DNA of 64,000 bases from Hirsutella rhossiliensis (taxonomy: Eukaryota > Ascomycota > Sordariomycetes > Hypocreales > Ophiocordycipitaceae). A model generated the notes under the pieces. The model did no database searches and had not been told where the DNA came from. It saw only the letters and a list, made by a program, of their open reading frames with translations. Made by a program: the position numbers and the translations under genes. Shown here piece after piece: positions 13,696-23,898 of this stretch. Location of the stretch: positions 3,844,001 through 3,908,000 of the forward strand of contig NW_025408669.1 of the NCBI RefSeq assembly GCF_020360975.1. Direction: 5' to 3'. Position 1 is the stretch's first letter. Each line of letters opens with the position of its first letter.

Positions 13696-15610
13696 AGCGG
13701 CGTGACAAAGTGCGGTGCTAGTATTTGATGGGGCTTTGCCATGCCAGCTCTTGTTTTCCTTCTTGGGCCTGATTAATCGTGCTTTTGTATGGGGCGTCTG
13801 GTGAGGGAGGGCCGGGGAGAGACGACGGGACTGCAGTGATACCCCGAGGACGAAGCAGTCCTGGCCTTGTTCGCATCAGTTGTAGGGTGAAGGTTATTGA
13901 GAAGACTGAATTGATGGGATTTTAAGACGTGCGGGTGCGGGAGACTTTGCAGAGGGGGGGCTGGCTGGTATAACTGGGCGATTCATATGGCTTAAAGCAA
14001 TAGGTGCTAATTAGTATGTGAAGTCTAAGCAACTTGAGGTGAAAGGGGAAGAAGAAAGGGTGGCAACCAAGTCGGATGTCCGTTCCGTAGTGGGTGTGAA
14101 GATGGGTGTGAAGATGGCTTTGACGACGATGGACGTTGGAAGAAGGAGGGATCAGTGAGGGCCGAGACTTGGTCGGGTTGACGCTCTGCCAAGTGCATGT
14201 GTATCTCCGGGTCTGCCAACTTGGGGGCTACTGTAACTTACAGGGAGAGCGAGGATTGCTTGACTTGGGCTGTACCAAATACCGTACAGTACACACTAAT
14301 AACTGTATATACCTACAGTGTCTAAGGTATGTATGCGCGCGTATGCATATGCATGGGCGAATACAGGTTCCATGGTGGAGGGAGGAGGGTCAGGTGGTTT
14401 TGCAACGCGTCTGTGCTGTACAGTATTAATTACCCAAGGTACTCCTACCTATGGCGATGACGTTGGCAAGTTTCTGGTACGTACAACACCTACTGTTGGT
14501 AGGCAGTCTGCAACGGTCGTCGTCGTCAAAGGCGGAGGAAATGGTCCTCGGTGATGGCTGGGCCAAGGGGAGCTGCGTCACGGGCAGTCAGTCAGCTGCT
14601 GGCCCTCGCACGGTGCGTGCACCTTGCCGGGTGGTTCCCCGCGCAGAGCGCCTGCCAAGGTTCATGGCTCCTTTTTTTTTTCCATGGCCCATTCTCATGC
14701 TGTCTACTCCGGATGGCGGTATTGATGAATTGTTTGTCTCAAGGTGCGGGCGCGTATGTTCCAATAAGGAATAGGGCAGAGTGCTGTACCTACACGCGGA
14801 TTCTGGCCGCCAACGTGCTCTAATTAGCGGGAGGCGGGGAAGCGGAGGGGGTGTTGCGGGTGCTGGCGCGGGGGGTGGGGAAAGGGGGGAGGGGGGTTGG
14901 TGCACTAAGCGAACGCACTGCAGAAGCTGCCACACAAGACAGCCACATACATGCACTGTAGAAGTTGCCACACAAGACAGCCACATGCACTGTAGAAGCT
15001 GCCACACACGAGACAGCCACGGCGTGTGACGGCAGAGGGCCAAAACAAAAGGAACCAGGCCACCACCACCACCACTATTCTTGTCTTTACTGGCCCACCC
15101 CCCCTGCTCTTCTCACTCAACCCCCTCTTTGCCTCTTTGAACCACCATCATCGTCACCCTCGTGCAGGGTGGCGTCTTCTCTCCTGTTGGCCTGTCTCAT
15201 CATGCTCTTCCCCGCCGCTGCTGTGGGTGGTGGTACTTGTACTGTGCCGGGAATGACTACATGAAAACATGTACCGTCGGTGCCGCGTCGGCCCCTGTGT
15301 GCCACCAACCACCCGCGCCAGGATACCTTGGCAGAGGTACCTCTTCTCTACCTCGCACGCTGACGTATATATGATACTGTGCCTTTCTACGCTCAAAACT
15401 CATGCCCTTCCCCTCTCCTCTCCTTTCTCCCGCCTCTCCCTCTCTTCCCCTCTCCGCTGCTACTGTACAGCCCGCCGTCGACAGGAAAATCATCTCGCCC
15501 CGGCTCCCAGCTGTTTTGACCTACTCCTTTTGCTTTGGCTTCCACCGGCCTTGATCTCTCCCTCCAACCGACATCCACGCCCCTAGCGGAGGGCAAAGTC
15601 ATCGGCCAAG
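13696..15610. other. Intergenic region, dynein 3' end to DUF1774 gene
   Basis: About 1.9 kb without a supportable gene. The first part is the expected dynein 3' UTR. The centre (about 14,200-14,800) is unremarkable. Around 14,820-14,900 there is a G-rich run, followed by three imperfect tandem repeats at 14,915-15,021. From about 15,050 to 15,600 the + strand is strongly pyrimidine-rich, which looks like the promoter and leader of the next gene. Confidence 0.5.
14915..15021. repeat. Three imperfect 34-38-bp tandem repeats
   Basis: Copies start at 14,915, 14,953 and 14,987, each beginning GCACTG(C/T)AGAAG and continuing through TGCCACACA(A/C)GACAGCCAC or a close variant. Lengths are 38, 34 and about 35 bp, with a few substitutions and a 4-bp insertion in the first. 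They lie about 0.6 kb upstream of the DUF1774-like start codon. They are too few and too contiguous to be a CRISPR, and the genome is eukaryotic. Confidence 0.85.
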
Positions 15611-16636
15611 ATGGCGTGGCAAGATTGTACGTCGCCTCCAAGGCTTTGCTTCTCACATGTTCACACCACTAACAATAATTCATCAGACAACCCCTTTATT
15701 AAGCGCGAGACGCACACCTCCAGCTCCATCCTCACCTACAAGGTCCTCACCCTCCTCTCCTGGCTCCTCTCTGTCGTCGTCTCCGTCTATTACACCGTCC
15801 ACGAGCCTCACGATGGCTTCAACATCCGCAACCGCGTCTGGGACCAAAACTACCTCTACCCAAGCGCCTTTACCATGAACCACGTCCTCGCAGACATTTA
15901 CTGGTCCGTCGTCCTCTCGCCGAGCTCACGACTTCTCCGCTGACCGATATATAGGATTGGCCTCTTCATCCTGCAAATCGGTTATATTGCCCACCTCTTC
16001 TCGAGCAATGCCGACCGTGCCTATGCCGCCGCCAGTGTCGGCAGCCACTTCATCCTCAACAATCTCTTCCACTTTGCCTTTATCATGCTCTTCGTCCGCT
16101 CCCACTTCCACTGGGCCGAGCTCATCCTCGTTCTCAACTTCATCAACCTCTCCTCGCTCTATTTCCGCCACAACGCCTACCCGCGCTTCATTCACGCCCC
16201 GGCCGTCTCCGGACCTCTGGCCTGGACCTTTGTCGCCATCTACTGGAACGGCGCCATCATGGTACCCCACCAACACAACCTTGTTGCCCGCGTCTTTGGC
16301 AACATTTTCATCTGGTCTATCCTGGCCTATGGCTCCTTTTTCATCGTCGCCTACAAGGTACGCTCTCCCTGTCTCTTTCTCTCATGATATTCTCGTATTA
16401 ACCTCTCGCAGGACTATACCATGGGGTTCGCCCTCAGCATCCTCTCTGCCGCCATTGGCGTCGCCCAGTTCCAGCGCCAGATCATTGCCCTGCAGTGGAT
16501 CTTTGCTTTTGTCATCATGGCCCTACTCTTCGTCATGACCCTCGCCATTGCCCTGCCCACCTGGGCTGGACGTGACCTCAAGTGGAGGCGCAACCCGCCC
16601 GCCGACCAGGAGCGCGCTCCACTGCTCAACGACTAA
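15611..16636 (+). CDS. Multi-pass membrane protein, DUF1774-like
   Basis: Exons 15611-15626, 15687-15903, 15955-16357 and 16412-16636 join in phase (introns start GTACGT, GTCCGT and GTACGC) to give 286 residues. The first exon is only 16 nt (MAWQD plus one base). After a short polar start the protein is mostly hydrophobic, with about seven predicted membrane-spanning stretches, and it ends with a polar, basic-acidic tail (WRRNPPADQERAPLLND). No catalytic motif is visible. The pattern (aromatic loops such as HEPHDGFNIRNRVWDQN, then a run of helices) is what I recall for the fungal DUF1774 family of unknown function. The family name is from memory; the membrane topology is read from the sequence. 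Transcription would start in the pyrimidine-rich stretch upstream. Confidence 0.8.
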
Positions 16637-17159
16637 AGGAGACGAGGTGTTCCGCAAGAACCAGCGCTTGTGTCTTTGGGCATTGCGTGCTGGTGTGAAA
16701 TCCCCCACTCATGTATATGGATCTCGGTTTCCATTCTCACTGGCGAGGGCCTATTTTGATTGCGAGAGGACCATCATGATCATGCTGCACTAAAGAACGC
16801 AAGTACTCTCGTCTACACCTGTGCGGGCAACTTGACTGCAAGATTATGTCGGACTTGGTTGATTGGAGGGGAAAACCCATTGAAGGCGTTGTCTTCGACC
16901 TAAGGGGAGCCAGGGAACGGGATACGAGGTTGCTTGCCAAGCTTTGTTGGCGGAACCTGGAAGGACTTGGGATGGCTGCTCGCTTGGGCAGCCTGTGTCG
17001 TAATGAAGCGGTACATTGCAATTTGATTTACACGCGGTTGTACCTGATGGCTGAATGGACGCTGTCCAGCTCCTGTTTGTCTTTTGCTTTGATTCGCGAA
17101 CGCTCGGTCGCCGAGCTACTGCCACCGCCTGCTTGATGTGTACTCACCCAGCCGTCAAA
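16637..17159. other. Convergent intergenic region
   Basis: About 520 bp between the 3' ends of the DUF1774-like gene (+) and the small secreted protein gene (-). I see only presumed 3' UTRs and no further gene or RNA. Confidence 0.45.
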
Positions 17160-17893
17160 TTAACAGCTTTCCCTTCTCACAATGACGCTCCAATTTGCAG
17201 GGTGGTATGCTTGACCAACGACGGGTGGTTGGAGCCGCCAATTACTTACCCGAAGGCACGTCTCCAAAACATGGCGAGCGCCGTCGGCAATGCTCCCAAA
17301 CGAATCAAGCGTCTTTGGCTTCGAGTCCTATGTCAACGGGTTAGCAGTTGCTTAAGGGGCGTCGGCCCAAGGAGTCGAATGATGAGCAGCGGGCACTTGC
17401 ATGGTTACACCACCAGATGGCACTGTCGAGTGAGCAGCTGACTCTGCCGCAGTTTCCTGGGCCGGCCTCGTTGGTTGGACGGCCCTGGACACCCGAGAGA
17501 TAGCGAATTCCGTTATCAATGAATGCCGGGTTGGCACCAAACCAGCCATGGGGGTTATCGCAGGTAACGGAGAAGTCGGTTCGTTTGTTAGACCCGTGGC
17601 TCTCGATGCGGTTGTCCGTAGAGTTGTTGCCCGTGTACTTGGCAGCCCAGTTGGGATTCAACTGTGTAGCACGCTTCTGGACGTCATGGACGGTGCCAGT
17701 CAGGGTTACCAGAGGGCCACCGGGGACAGCTCGGACCTGGCATCCGGGGAGGAAGGCGACGTAGGCTGGGATCGGGGCCATGAGAGCAAAGGCCTTGGAG
17801 CAGCGTGAGCGTTTTGTTCGTTCCTAATCTCGAGGTATCACGACTGACCTGCTTGCACAGAGCCAAGAGGAAGAAAGCCTGGAGGCGAGCCAT
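17160..17893 (-). CDS. Small secreted cysteine-containing protein (effector-like)
   Basis: Minus-strand exons 17849-17893, 17401-17793 and 17160-17327 give 201 residues. The first exon encodes a hydrophobic signal-type N-terminus (MARLQAFFLLALCKQ), which continues into exon 2. Intron 1 (17794-17848) begins GTCAGT. Intron 2 (17328-17400) begins GCAAGT and ends TAG after a CTAAC branch-like site, so it is a GC-AG intron; both borders are phase 0. The mature part contains RVSCSLDSAIWWCN, then after the intron SFGSIADGA and a C-terminal HPANWSVIVRRESC. This is the layout of a widespread ascomycete family of small secreted proteins of unknown role, often found in plant- and insect-associated species. 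No enzyme motif is visible. An effector or extracellular role is inference. The divergent neighbour is the phosphopantetheinyl transferase. Confidence 0.75.
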
Positions 17894-18597
17894 TGCAAGA
17901 GAAGCCTTTTGATTTCGGGACAGTTCGGTAGGGAGGGCAACACTTGAACAAGCGACGTCTGTCGGTTAGTATAACGCAAGTGTTAATTTTCCGGCCAGAG
18001 AGGCAAGGGGGAAAGGAAGGAATCTCACACAAGGCCGTCTTTTTCTGCTCAACGTCGTGTTTTTACGTTTCGTGGCTGGCTCTTTTATGCGCTTGGGGGG
18101 AGCTTGTTTCCGCCAAACAGACAAGCAAAAAGCCTGTTGCCATGGACTAGCGCGAGAGAAATATGCATGATGCTATTATATGTTTTGGCCGAGTATTCGT
18201 GAGTCGGGTGGTTTTTGAGCAAGTTGGTGTGGACCCCTTGCTCGACGGCATATCATGTCCAAGGCTTCATGGTCTTTCGAGTGGGATACGGGTTTAATGG
18301 GGGCGATATTGCATAGGGGGTATAGAGTATAAATAGTAGAAGTAAGGTGATTGGGAAGATGGCACAAGATGGTGCTGCGATGACCGACGCGAGAATATCT
18401 ATTATCTTTACAGCTACATGACATGGCTCAAAGCCTCAACGTGCAGCTATATCGTCCTGTCCTATCGATAAGCCGCACTAAACACCACTCACTCAGCCTC
18501 CAAAGATTCGTGCTACGGCTTCCAGACACACTGGCCAGAGAGTCGAAACGACAAACGTTGACGAGGGATTCAGGACGTCGGTCGCTCCAAAGGCCCC
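17894..18597. other. Divergent promoter region
   Basis: About 700 bp between two divergent starts, the secreted protein (-) and the phosphopantetheinyl transferase (+). It should hold both promoters. I see no conserved site I can name and no extra gene. Confidence 0.45.
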
Positions 18598-19094
18598 ATG
18601 AGGCCGCTGCGGGCATTTCCGCTGGCCCTCAGCGTGGGCACCGACATTTGCCACATCGCGCGCATCCACGCCATCCTCCGGGGCCCGCGGCGGGGGCGCT
18701 TCGTGCGGCGCATCCTGGCGCCCGAGGAGCTGGCGGCGGCCGACGACCGGCTGCCGGGCTTGACGGCCGAGGGGGGGCTCGTCGCCGGAGACGGAGACGG
18801 GGATGGGGATGGGGGAGCGGTTCGGAAGACGGGGCTGTGGAAGATGGCCGTCTTTGTGGCGGGGCGGTGAGTCCCCCCCTCCTTCTTTCCACTGATGCAA
18901 CGCGTTTAGCCAAGGTTGATGGCGGGGAACTGACGCGACGGCATCGTGGACAGATTCGCGGCCAAGGAAGCGGCCATCAAGGCGCACGCGCAGCAGCACC
19001 GGCGACTGGGCTGGCACGACATTGTGATTGAGCGGCGGCGATGCAGCAGCAACGGTAGCAGCAGCAGTGGACCACCGGTGGCGAGGATCAAGGC

Positions 19095-19126
<32 letters not shown>

Positions 19127-19215
19127 GCGCGCTCGTGTCCATCAGTCACGACGGCGACTATGCGACGGCCGTGTGCATTGCCTACAGTGGAGGCCGGGAC
19201 TCTACGCAGCCATAA
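18598..19215 (+). CDS. PPT2: Holo-[acyl-carrier-protein] synthase (4'-phosphopantetheinyl transferase), AcpS type
   Basis: Transfers the phosphopantetheine arm of coenzyme A to a serine of acyl carrier protein; fungal AcpS-type enzymes serve the mitochondrial carrier. Exons 18598-18866 and 18954-19215 give 176 residues; the intron starts GTGAGT and ends ACAG in matching phase. The N-terminal VGTDICHIARI supplies the metal-binding Asp (residue 16). The splice joins VAGR to FAAKEAAIKAH (from residue 91), the second hallmark, whose Glu95 is the other metal ligand. GWHDI and SISHDGDYATAVC complete the fold. Two low-complexity inserts, an Asp/Gly run in the middle and a Glu/Asp run near the end, enlarge the compact AcpS core. 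No polyketide or non-ribosomal synthase lies nearby, so a primary-metabolism role fits best. The mitochondrial location is inferred from the family. Confidence 0.88.
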
Positions 19216-19314
19216 TGCACGGCGTTATTAAAAAAAAAAGTTGAGCAAATAAATCGCAGCATCAGAATGAAGATGATACCGGATCAAAGACGACGCGGCA
19301 AAAAGTAATGCACG

Positions 19315-19418
19315 CGGTATACCAGGGACTCGAACCCTGAGCCTCAGTCTTGAGAATATGTTCCAATTGTCGGAGTCAACAATAGGAGGACTGCGCGCTA
19401 CCATTGCGCCAGCACACC
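19315..19418 (-). tRNA. tRNA-Arg(CCU) with a 32-nt intron
   Basis: On the minus strand, the 7-bp acceptor stem (GGTGTGC with GTATACC, including two G-U pairs), D arm GCGC/GCGC, anticodon stem CAGTC/GACTG, variable loop AGGCT, T arm CAGGG-TTCGAGT-CCCTG and discriminator G all fold correctly. After removing 19351-19382 the anticodon loop reads CTCCTAA, so the anticodon is CCU and the intron sits at the canonical position after base 37. The body closely resembles yeast tRNA-Arg(CCU), including the TGGCG-AATGGTA D-arm pattern and the G discriminator. It reads the AGG codon. Confidence 0.93.
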
Positions 19419-19901
19419 AAACCAAACACATAAAGTGGGCGTGCGACCGCTGATGCAAGCGATTGGATGCGGGGTTTGGTTCTTATAGTGGCTTATAGCC
19501 AGACAGCACCACGAGGGCCTTCTGGAGCTGGACCCCGCCATTCTGTGTCAAGGTGTCTGCACAGAGTACAAGCCACTTACTTTACTGTACAGCACACAAA
19601 AGCAGGACCAGATAATTAGAATGGCACTTACTCTGTAGATTCCAGGCGAGCATGTGAAAGCGGCTGCGCCCAAAGCGGACTAGCCTGGCCTGCGCATCCC
19701 CCACACTCCTCGGCGCTGCACGCCAACCATCAGCCGAGGCTCGCCCTGTCGAGCTGCCGAGAGGCCGCTGTAGCCCTTCTGCCGAGAGGCCGCTGCAGCC
19801 CTTGAGCCGATGACCTTAACCTCCTCTCCTCCGCCGCTTCTCCCTCTTTTCCTCCCCATATCCACCCTCTCCCTCCCTTCATCTCCGTCGTTCATCTACA
19901 C

Positions 19902-19948
<47 letters not shown>

Positions 19949-20062
19949 CCATCGTCACTGGTTTCTCTTGTCAGCCCTCTCCACATCTGACCTCCCTCCA
20001 GCAGGTCCGCGTGGCCCGAGAGCTCCGTCCGCCTTGCGTCCATCCTCGCACTCACATACACA
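19419..20062. promoter_or_regulatory. FOX2 promoter and leader region with CT repeat
   Basis: About 640 bp between the tRNA and the FOX2 start. It contains a 25-bp tandem duplication at 19,755-19,804 (copies of TGCCGAGAGGCCGCTG(T/C)AGC plus CCTT), a strongly pyrimidine-rich stretch from 19,805, and a perfect (CT)20 tract at 19,905-19,944. CT-rich tracts upstream of start codons are common in fungal promoters. I cannot identify a fatty-acid response element with confidence. Confidence 0.5.
19905..19944 (+). repeat. (CT)20 microsatellite
   Basis: Forty bases of uninterrupted CT dinucleotide, 118 bp upstream of the FOX2 ATG, probably within its leader or core promoter. Confidence 0.95.
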
Positions 20063-23000
20063 ATGGCTGAGCAGCTGAGATTTGACGGCCAGGTCGTCGT
20101 CGTCACCGGCGCCGGCGGCGGCCTCGGCAAAGCCTACGCCCTCTTCTTCGCCTCGCGCGGCGCCAGCGTCGTCGTCAACGACCTCGGCGGCTCCTTCAAG
20201 GGCGAGGGCAACTCCAATAAGGTGCGCCGGCAGACTCGCTCGAAGCACCCATGCACTCACTGACCGACTCCTCAGGCCGCCGATGTTGTCGTCGACGAAA
20301 TCAAAGCCGCCGGCGGCAAGGCCGTCGCCAACTACAACAGTGTCGAAAGCGGCAACCTCATCATCGACGCCGCCATCAAGGCCTTTGGCCGCATCGATAT
20401 CCTCCTCAACAACGCAGGCATCCTGCGCGACGTCAGCTTCAAGAACATGAAAGACGCCGACTGGGACCTCATCATCAAGGTCCATGTCAAGGGCGCCTAC
20501 AAGTGCGCCCGCGCCGCCTGGCCCCATTTCCGCAAGCAAAAGTTCGGGCGCGTCATCAACACCGCCTCGGCCGCCGGCCTCTTCGGCAGCTTCGGCCAGA
20601 CAAACTACTCGGCCGCAAAACTCGCCATGGTCGGCTTCACCGAGACCCTCGCCAAGGAGGGCGCCAAGTACAACATCCTCTGCAACGTCATTGCCCCCAT
20701 CGGTAGGCGACACCCCTCTTCCCCCCAAGGCCGCCCTTGACTGACTTGGCCCCAGCCGCCAGCCGCATGACCGAGACCGTCATGCCCCCCGATGTGCTCG
20801 AGAACCTCCGGCCCCAGTGGGTCGTGCCCCTCGTCGCCGTCCTCGTCCACAAGAGCAACACGTCCGAGACGGGCGGCATCTTCGAGGTCGGTGGTGGCCA
20901 TACCGCCAAGCTCCGCTGGCAGCGTTCCGGCGGTCTGCTCCTCAAGGCCGACGACTCGTACACGCCCGGTGCCATCCTCAAGAAGTGGAACAAGGTCGTC
21001 GACTTCTCGGACCCCCAGTATCCTACGGGCCCCAACGACTTCATGACCCTGCTCGAGGAGTCGATGAAGATGGGCCCCAACGAGCAGGGCGAGAAGCTCG
21101 ACTTTTCCGGCAGAGTCGCCCTCGTCACAGGCGGCGGCGCCGGCATTGGCCGCGCCTACTGCCTCGCCTTTGCGCGCCACGGCGCCTCGGTCGTCGTCAA
21201 CGATCTCGCCGACCCGGACACGGTCGTTGGCGAGATCAAGAAGATGGGCGGCAAGGCTGTCGGCGTCAAAGCCTCGGCCGAGGACGGTGACGCCGTCGTC
21301 AAAGCGGCCATTGATGCCTTTGGCCGCATCGACATCATCGTCAACAACGCCGGCATCCTTCGTGATAAGGCCTTTACCAACATGGACGACAATCTGTGGG
21401 ACCCCGTCATGAACGTCCACTTGTACGGCACCTACAAGGTGACCAAGGCCGCCTGGCCCTACTTCCTCAAGCAAAAGTACGGCCGCGTGCTCAACACGAC
21501 GTCGACAAGCGGCATCTACGGCAACTTTGGTCAGGCCAACTACGCCGCCGCGGTAAGTCGTCCACCGTCAAGCCGCAAAGAAGACGGAGAGCTGGACAAG
21601 GACATGCTAACAACCACTCCCTCAGAAATGCGGCATCCTCGGCTTCTCGCGTGCCCTGGCCCTTGAGGGCTACAAGTACGGCATCTACGTCAACACGATT
21701 GCCCCCAACGCCGGCACGGCCATGACGGCCACCATCATGCCCGAGGAGATGGTCCAGGCCTTCAAGCCCGACTACATCGCCCCGCTCGTCCTCGCCCTCT
21801 GCAGCGACAAGTGCCCGGACCCGACGGGCGGCCTTTACGAGGTCGGCAGCGGCTGGTGCGGCCGCACCCGCTGGCAGCGCACCGGCGGCCACGGCTTCCC
21901 CGTCGACGTGGAGCTGGTGCCCGAGGAGGTGCTCAAGCATTGGAGCGACATTGCCAACTTTGACGACGGCCGCACCGACAACCCGGAGAAGACACAGGAC
22001 TCACTGCAGAAGATTATGGCAAACATGGAGAACAAGCGAGGGTCCTCAAGCCAGGTATGATGCTCCCTCCCCCTCGTTCTTGTTCTTTGGTTCCCTGCCC
22101 TGTCTGTCTTGGCAGACGGTGAGGGCGCGGACACGGCGGGATAGGACAGGCTCCCGCCTGCCATGTACATTTTAGCTAGTGCCAGCAATGTGATTTGCAT
22201 CTCGTCCTTTTGCTCTTCCTTGTGTCCTTTCTCCAACACCTGAAAGTCGAGACCACATGTGGGCTGGCTTGACACCGCTGCGGACTTTGGTGGCTGATTC
22301 GTGGCTCTTCCAGGAGGGAGGCTCTGGCGCGGCTGGCAACGAGCACCTCGCCGCTATTGCCAAAGCCATCAAGACCGAGGGCCCGCCGTCCGAGTTCAAG
22401 TACGAGGAGCGCGACGCCATCCTGTACAACCTGGGCGTCGGGGCAAAGCGCACCGAGCTCAAATACGTCTTGTGAGTCGAGAGGAAGCACGGCGTGCCTG
22501 GTCTCTCTTTTCCTTCCTCTGTTCCGCCGCTGACGACGACGCACCTCTTTGCAGCGAGGGCAACGAGGACTTTCAGGTGCTGCCGACGTACGGCGTGATC
22601 CCGCCCTTTAGCACGGAAATGGCGTTTGACTACAACGCCATTGTGCCCAACTTCTCGCCCATGATGCTGCTGCACGGCGAGCAGTACCTCGAGATCCGCA
22701 AGTTCCCGATCCCAACGACGGCGCGCCTGGTCTCGCGCGGCCGCCTGCTCGAGGTGGTGGACAAGGGCAGCGCCGCCATTGCAAAGAACGGCATCACGAC
22801 GGTCAATGCCGAGACGGGCGAAGACGTCTTTTACAACGAGATGACCGTCTTCCTCCGGGGCTGCGGCGGCTTCGACGGGCCTGCCAAGGGGCGCGATCGC
22901 GGGGCGGCGACGGCGGCGAATGTGCCGCCGCAGCGGGCGCCGGATGCCGTGGTTGAGGAGCATACCAAGGAAGATCAGGCGGCTATTTACCGCCTGAGCG

Positions 23001-23498
23001 GCGACTACAAGTACGTCTTTGATCTTGTTCCTTGGAAGAACGCGAAACACGTCATTCGTGCTTGCTGTACTGGTGACGACGAGGATGATGGCAATGATTT
23101 ACTGACGGACGACCCTGCAGCCCCCTCCATATCGATCCTGCATTTGCCAAGATGGGCGGCTTCAAGGCTCCCATCCTGCACGGCCTCTGCACCTTTGGAA
23201 TTGCCGGCAAGGCCGTCTATGACCGGTACGTGAAAGCCCCCTGCCTTGGCTTGGTCTCGCCCGCCAGCTGACAACAAGCTCCTTTCCCCTTTGCCCTGCC
23301 TGCAGCTTCGGCCCCTTCAAGAACATCAAGGTCCGCTTCGCCGGCCCCGTCATACCCGGCCAGACGCTCGTCACCGAGATGTGGCGCGAGGGCAACCGCG
23401 TCGTCTTCCAGTCAAAGGTCAAGGAGACGGGGAAGCCCGCCATTGCCGGCGCCGCCGCGGAGCTCATGCCTGGCGGCGACACGGGCAGCAGCCTGTGA
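20063..23498 (+). CDS. FOX2: Peroxisomal multifunctional beta-oxidation enzyme (2-enoyl-CoA hydratase 2 / (3R)-hydroxyacyl-CoA dehydrogenase)
   Basis: Carries out the second and third steps of peroxisomal beta-oxidation. Eight exons (20063-20221, 20276-20702, 20756-21552, 21626-22054, 22314-22471, 22555-23010, 23121-23225, 23306-23498) join in phase to 907 residues. Two short-chain dehydrogenase domains come first, with [10 protein letters not shown] and [10 protein letters not shown] cofactor loops, two NNAGILRD motifs, and catalytic YSAAK and YAAAK; the second motif is split by an intron between YAAA and K462. The C-terminal hotdog hydratase carries [13 protein letters not shown], also split by an intron within Asn809. 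There is no SCP2 domain, as is normal for fungi. The protein ends in SSL, which is not a standard PTS1. Intron 4 is long (259 nt) for this gene. Neighbours show no operon-like or cluster relation. Confidence 0.96.
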
Positions 23499-23604
23499 GG
23501 AGAGAGATTGGGATTGGACAAGGACGAGAAGGAAGGAGGCGGGTTTCGTCTCCCATCTGGATGGGAAATGAGTGATTGAATGGTTGGATAGTCCAGACGC
23601 GCTT

Positions 23605-23608
<4 letters not shown>

Positions 23609-23638
<30 letters not shown>
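23609..23638 (+). repeat. (TA)15 microsatellite
   Basis: Thirty bases of uninterrupted TA in the FOX2 3' flank. Confidence 0.95.
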
Positions 23639-23641
<3 letters not shown>

Positions 23642-23788
23642 GACACTGTTTCCTCTTACTCATGATTTGTGCTTTGTACGCAATGGGAAGTTGTATGCGC
23701 TCGGATTGCCATGCTCGACATGTCCCCGTTAAACCCCTGGGCCATTTGCCCCCATTCCCATGCCCGCTCCTGCTCCCACGTTTAACCC

Positions 23789-23830
23789 ATGCGTTGTTTG
23801 CCATGCGTTGTTTGCCATGCGTTGTTTGCC
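23789..23830. repeat. 14-bp tandem repeat, three perfect copies
   Basis: ATGCGTTGTTTGCC is repeated at 23,789, 23,803 and 23,817 without a mismatch, 69 bp from the stop codon of the RBR gene on the opposite strand, so it probably lies in that gene's 3' UTR. Confidence 0.95.
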
Positions 23831-23898
23831 CATGAAAATAATAGCACGAATAAAGTAAACCAAAACAAAAGGGCCAAGGAAACATGGCCGGACGGCCC

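Larger units (their letters stand above)
23499..23898. other. Convergent intergenic region with two simple repeats
   Basis: About 400 bp between the 3' ends of FOX2 (+) and the RBR ligase (-). It holds (TA)15 at 23,609-23,638 and three perfect 14-bp tandem copies of ATGCGTTGTTTGCC at 23,789-23,830. No gene is visible. Confidence 0.7.

Noticed and set aside
14915..15021. CRISPR-like spaced repeats
   Set aside because: Eukaryotic context, three adjacent imperfect copies and no unique spacers.
18598..23498. Phosphopantetheinyl transferase, FOX2 and the distant acyltransferase as parts of a secondary-metabolite cluster
   Set aside because: No polyketide, non-ribosomal or terpene synthase, regulator or transporter is present, and housekeeping genes lie between them.
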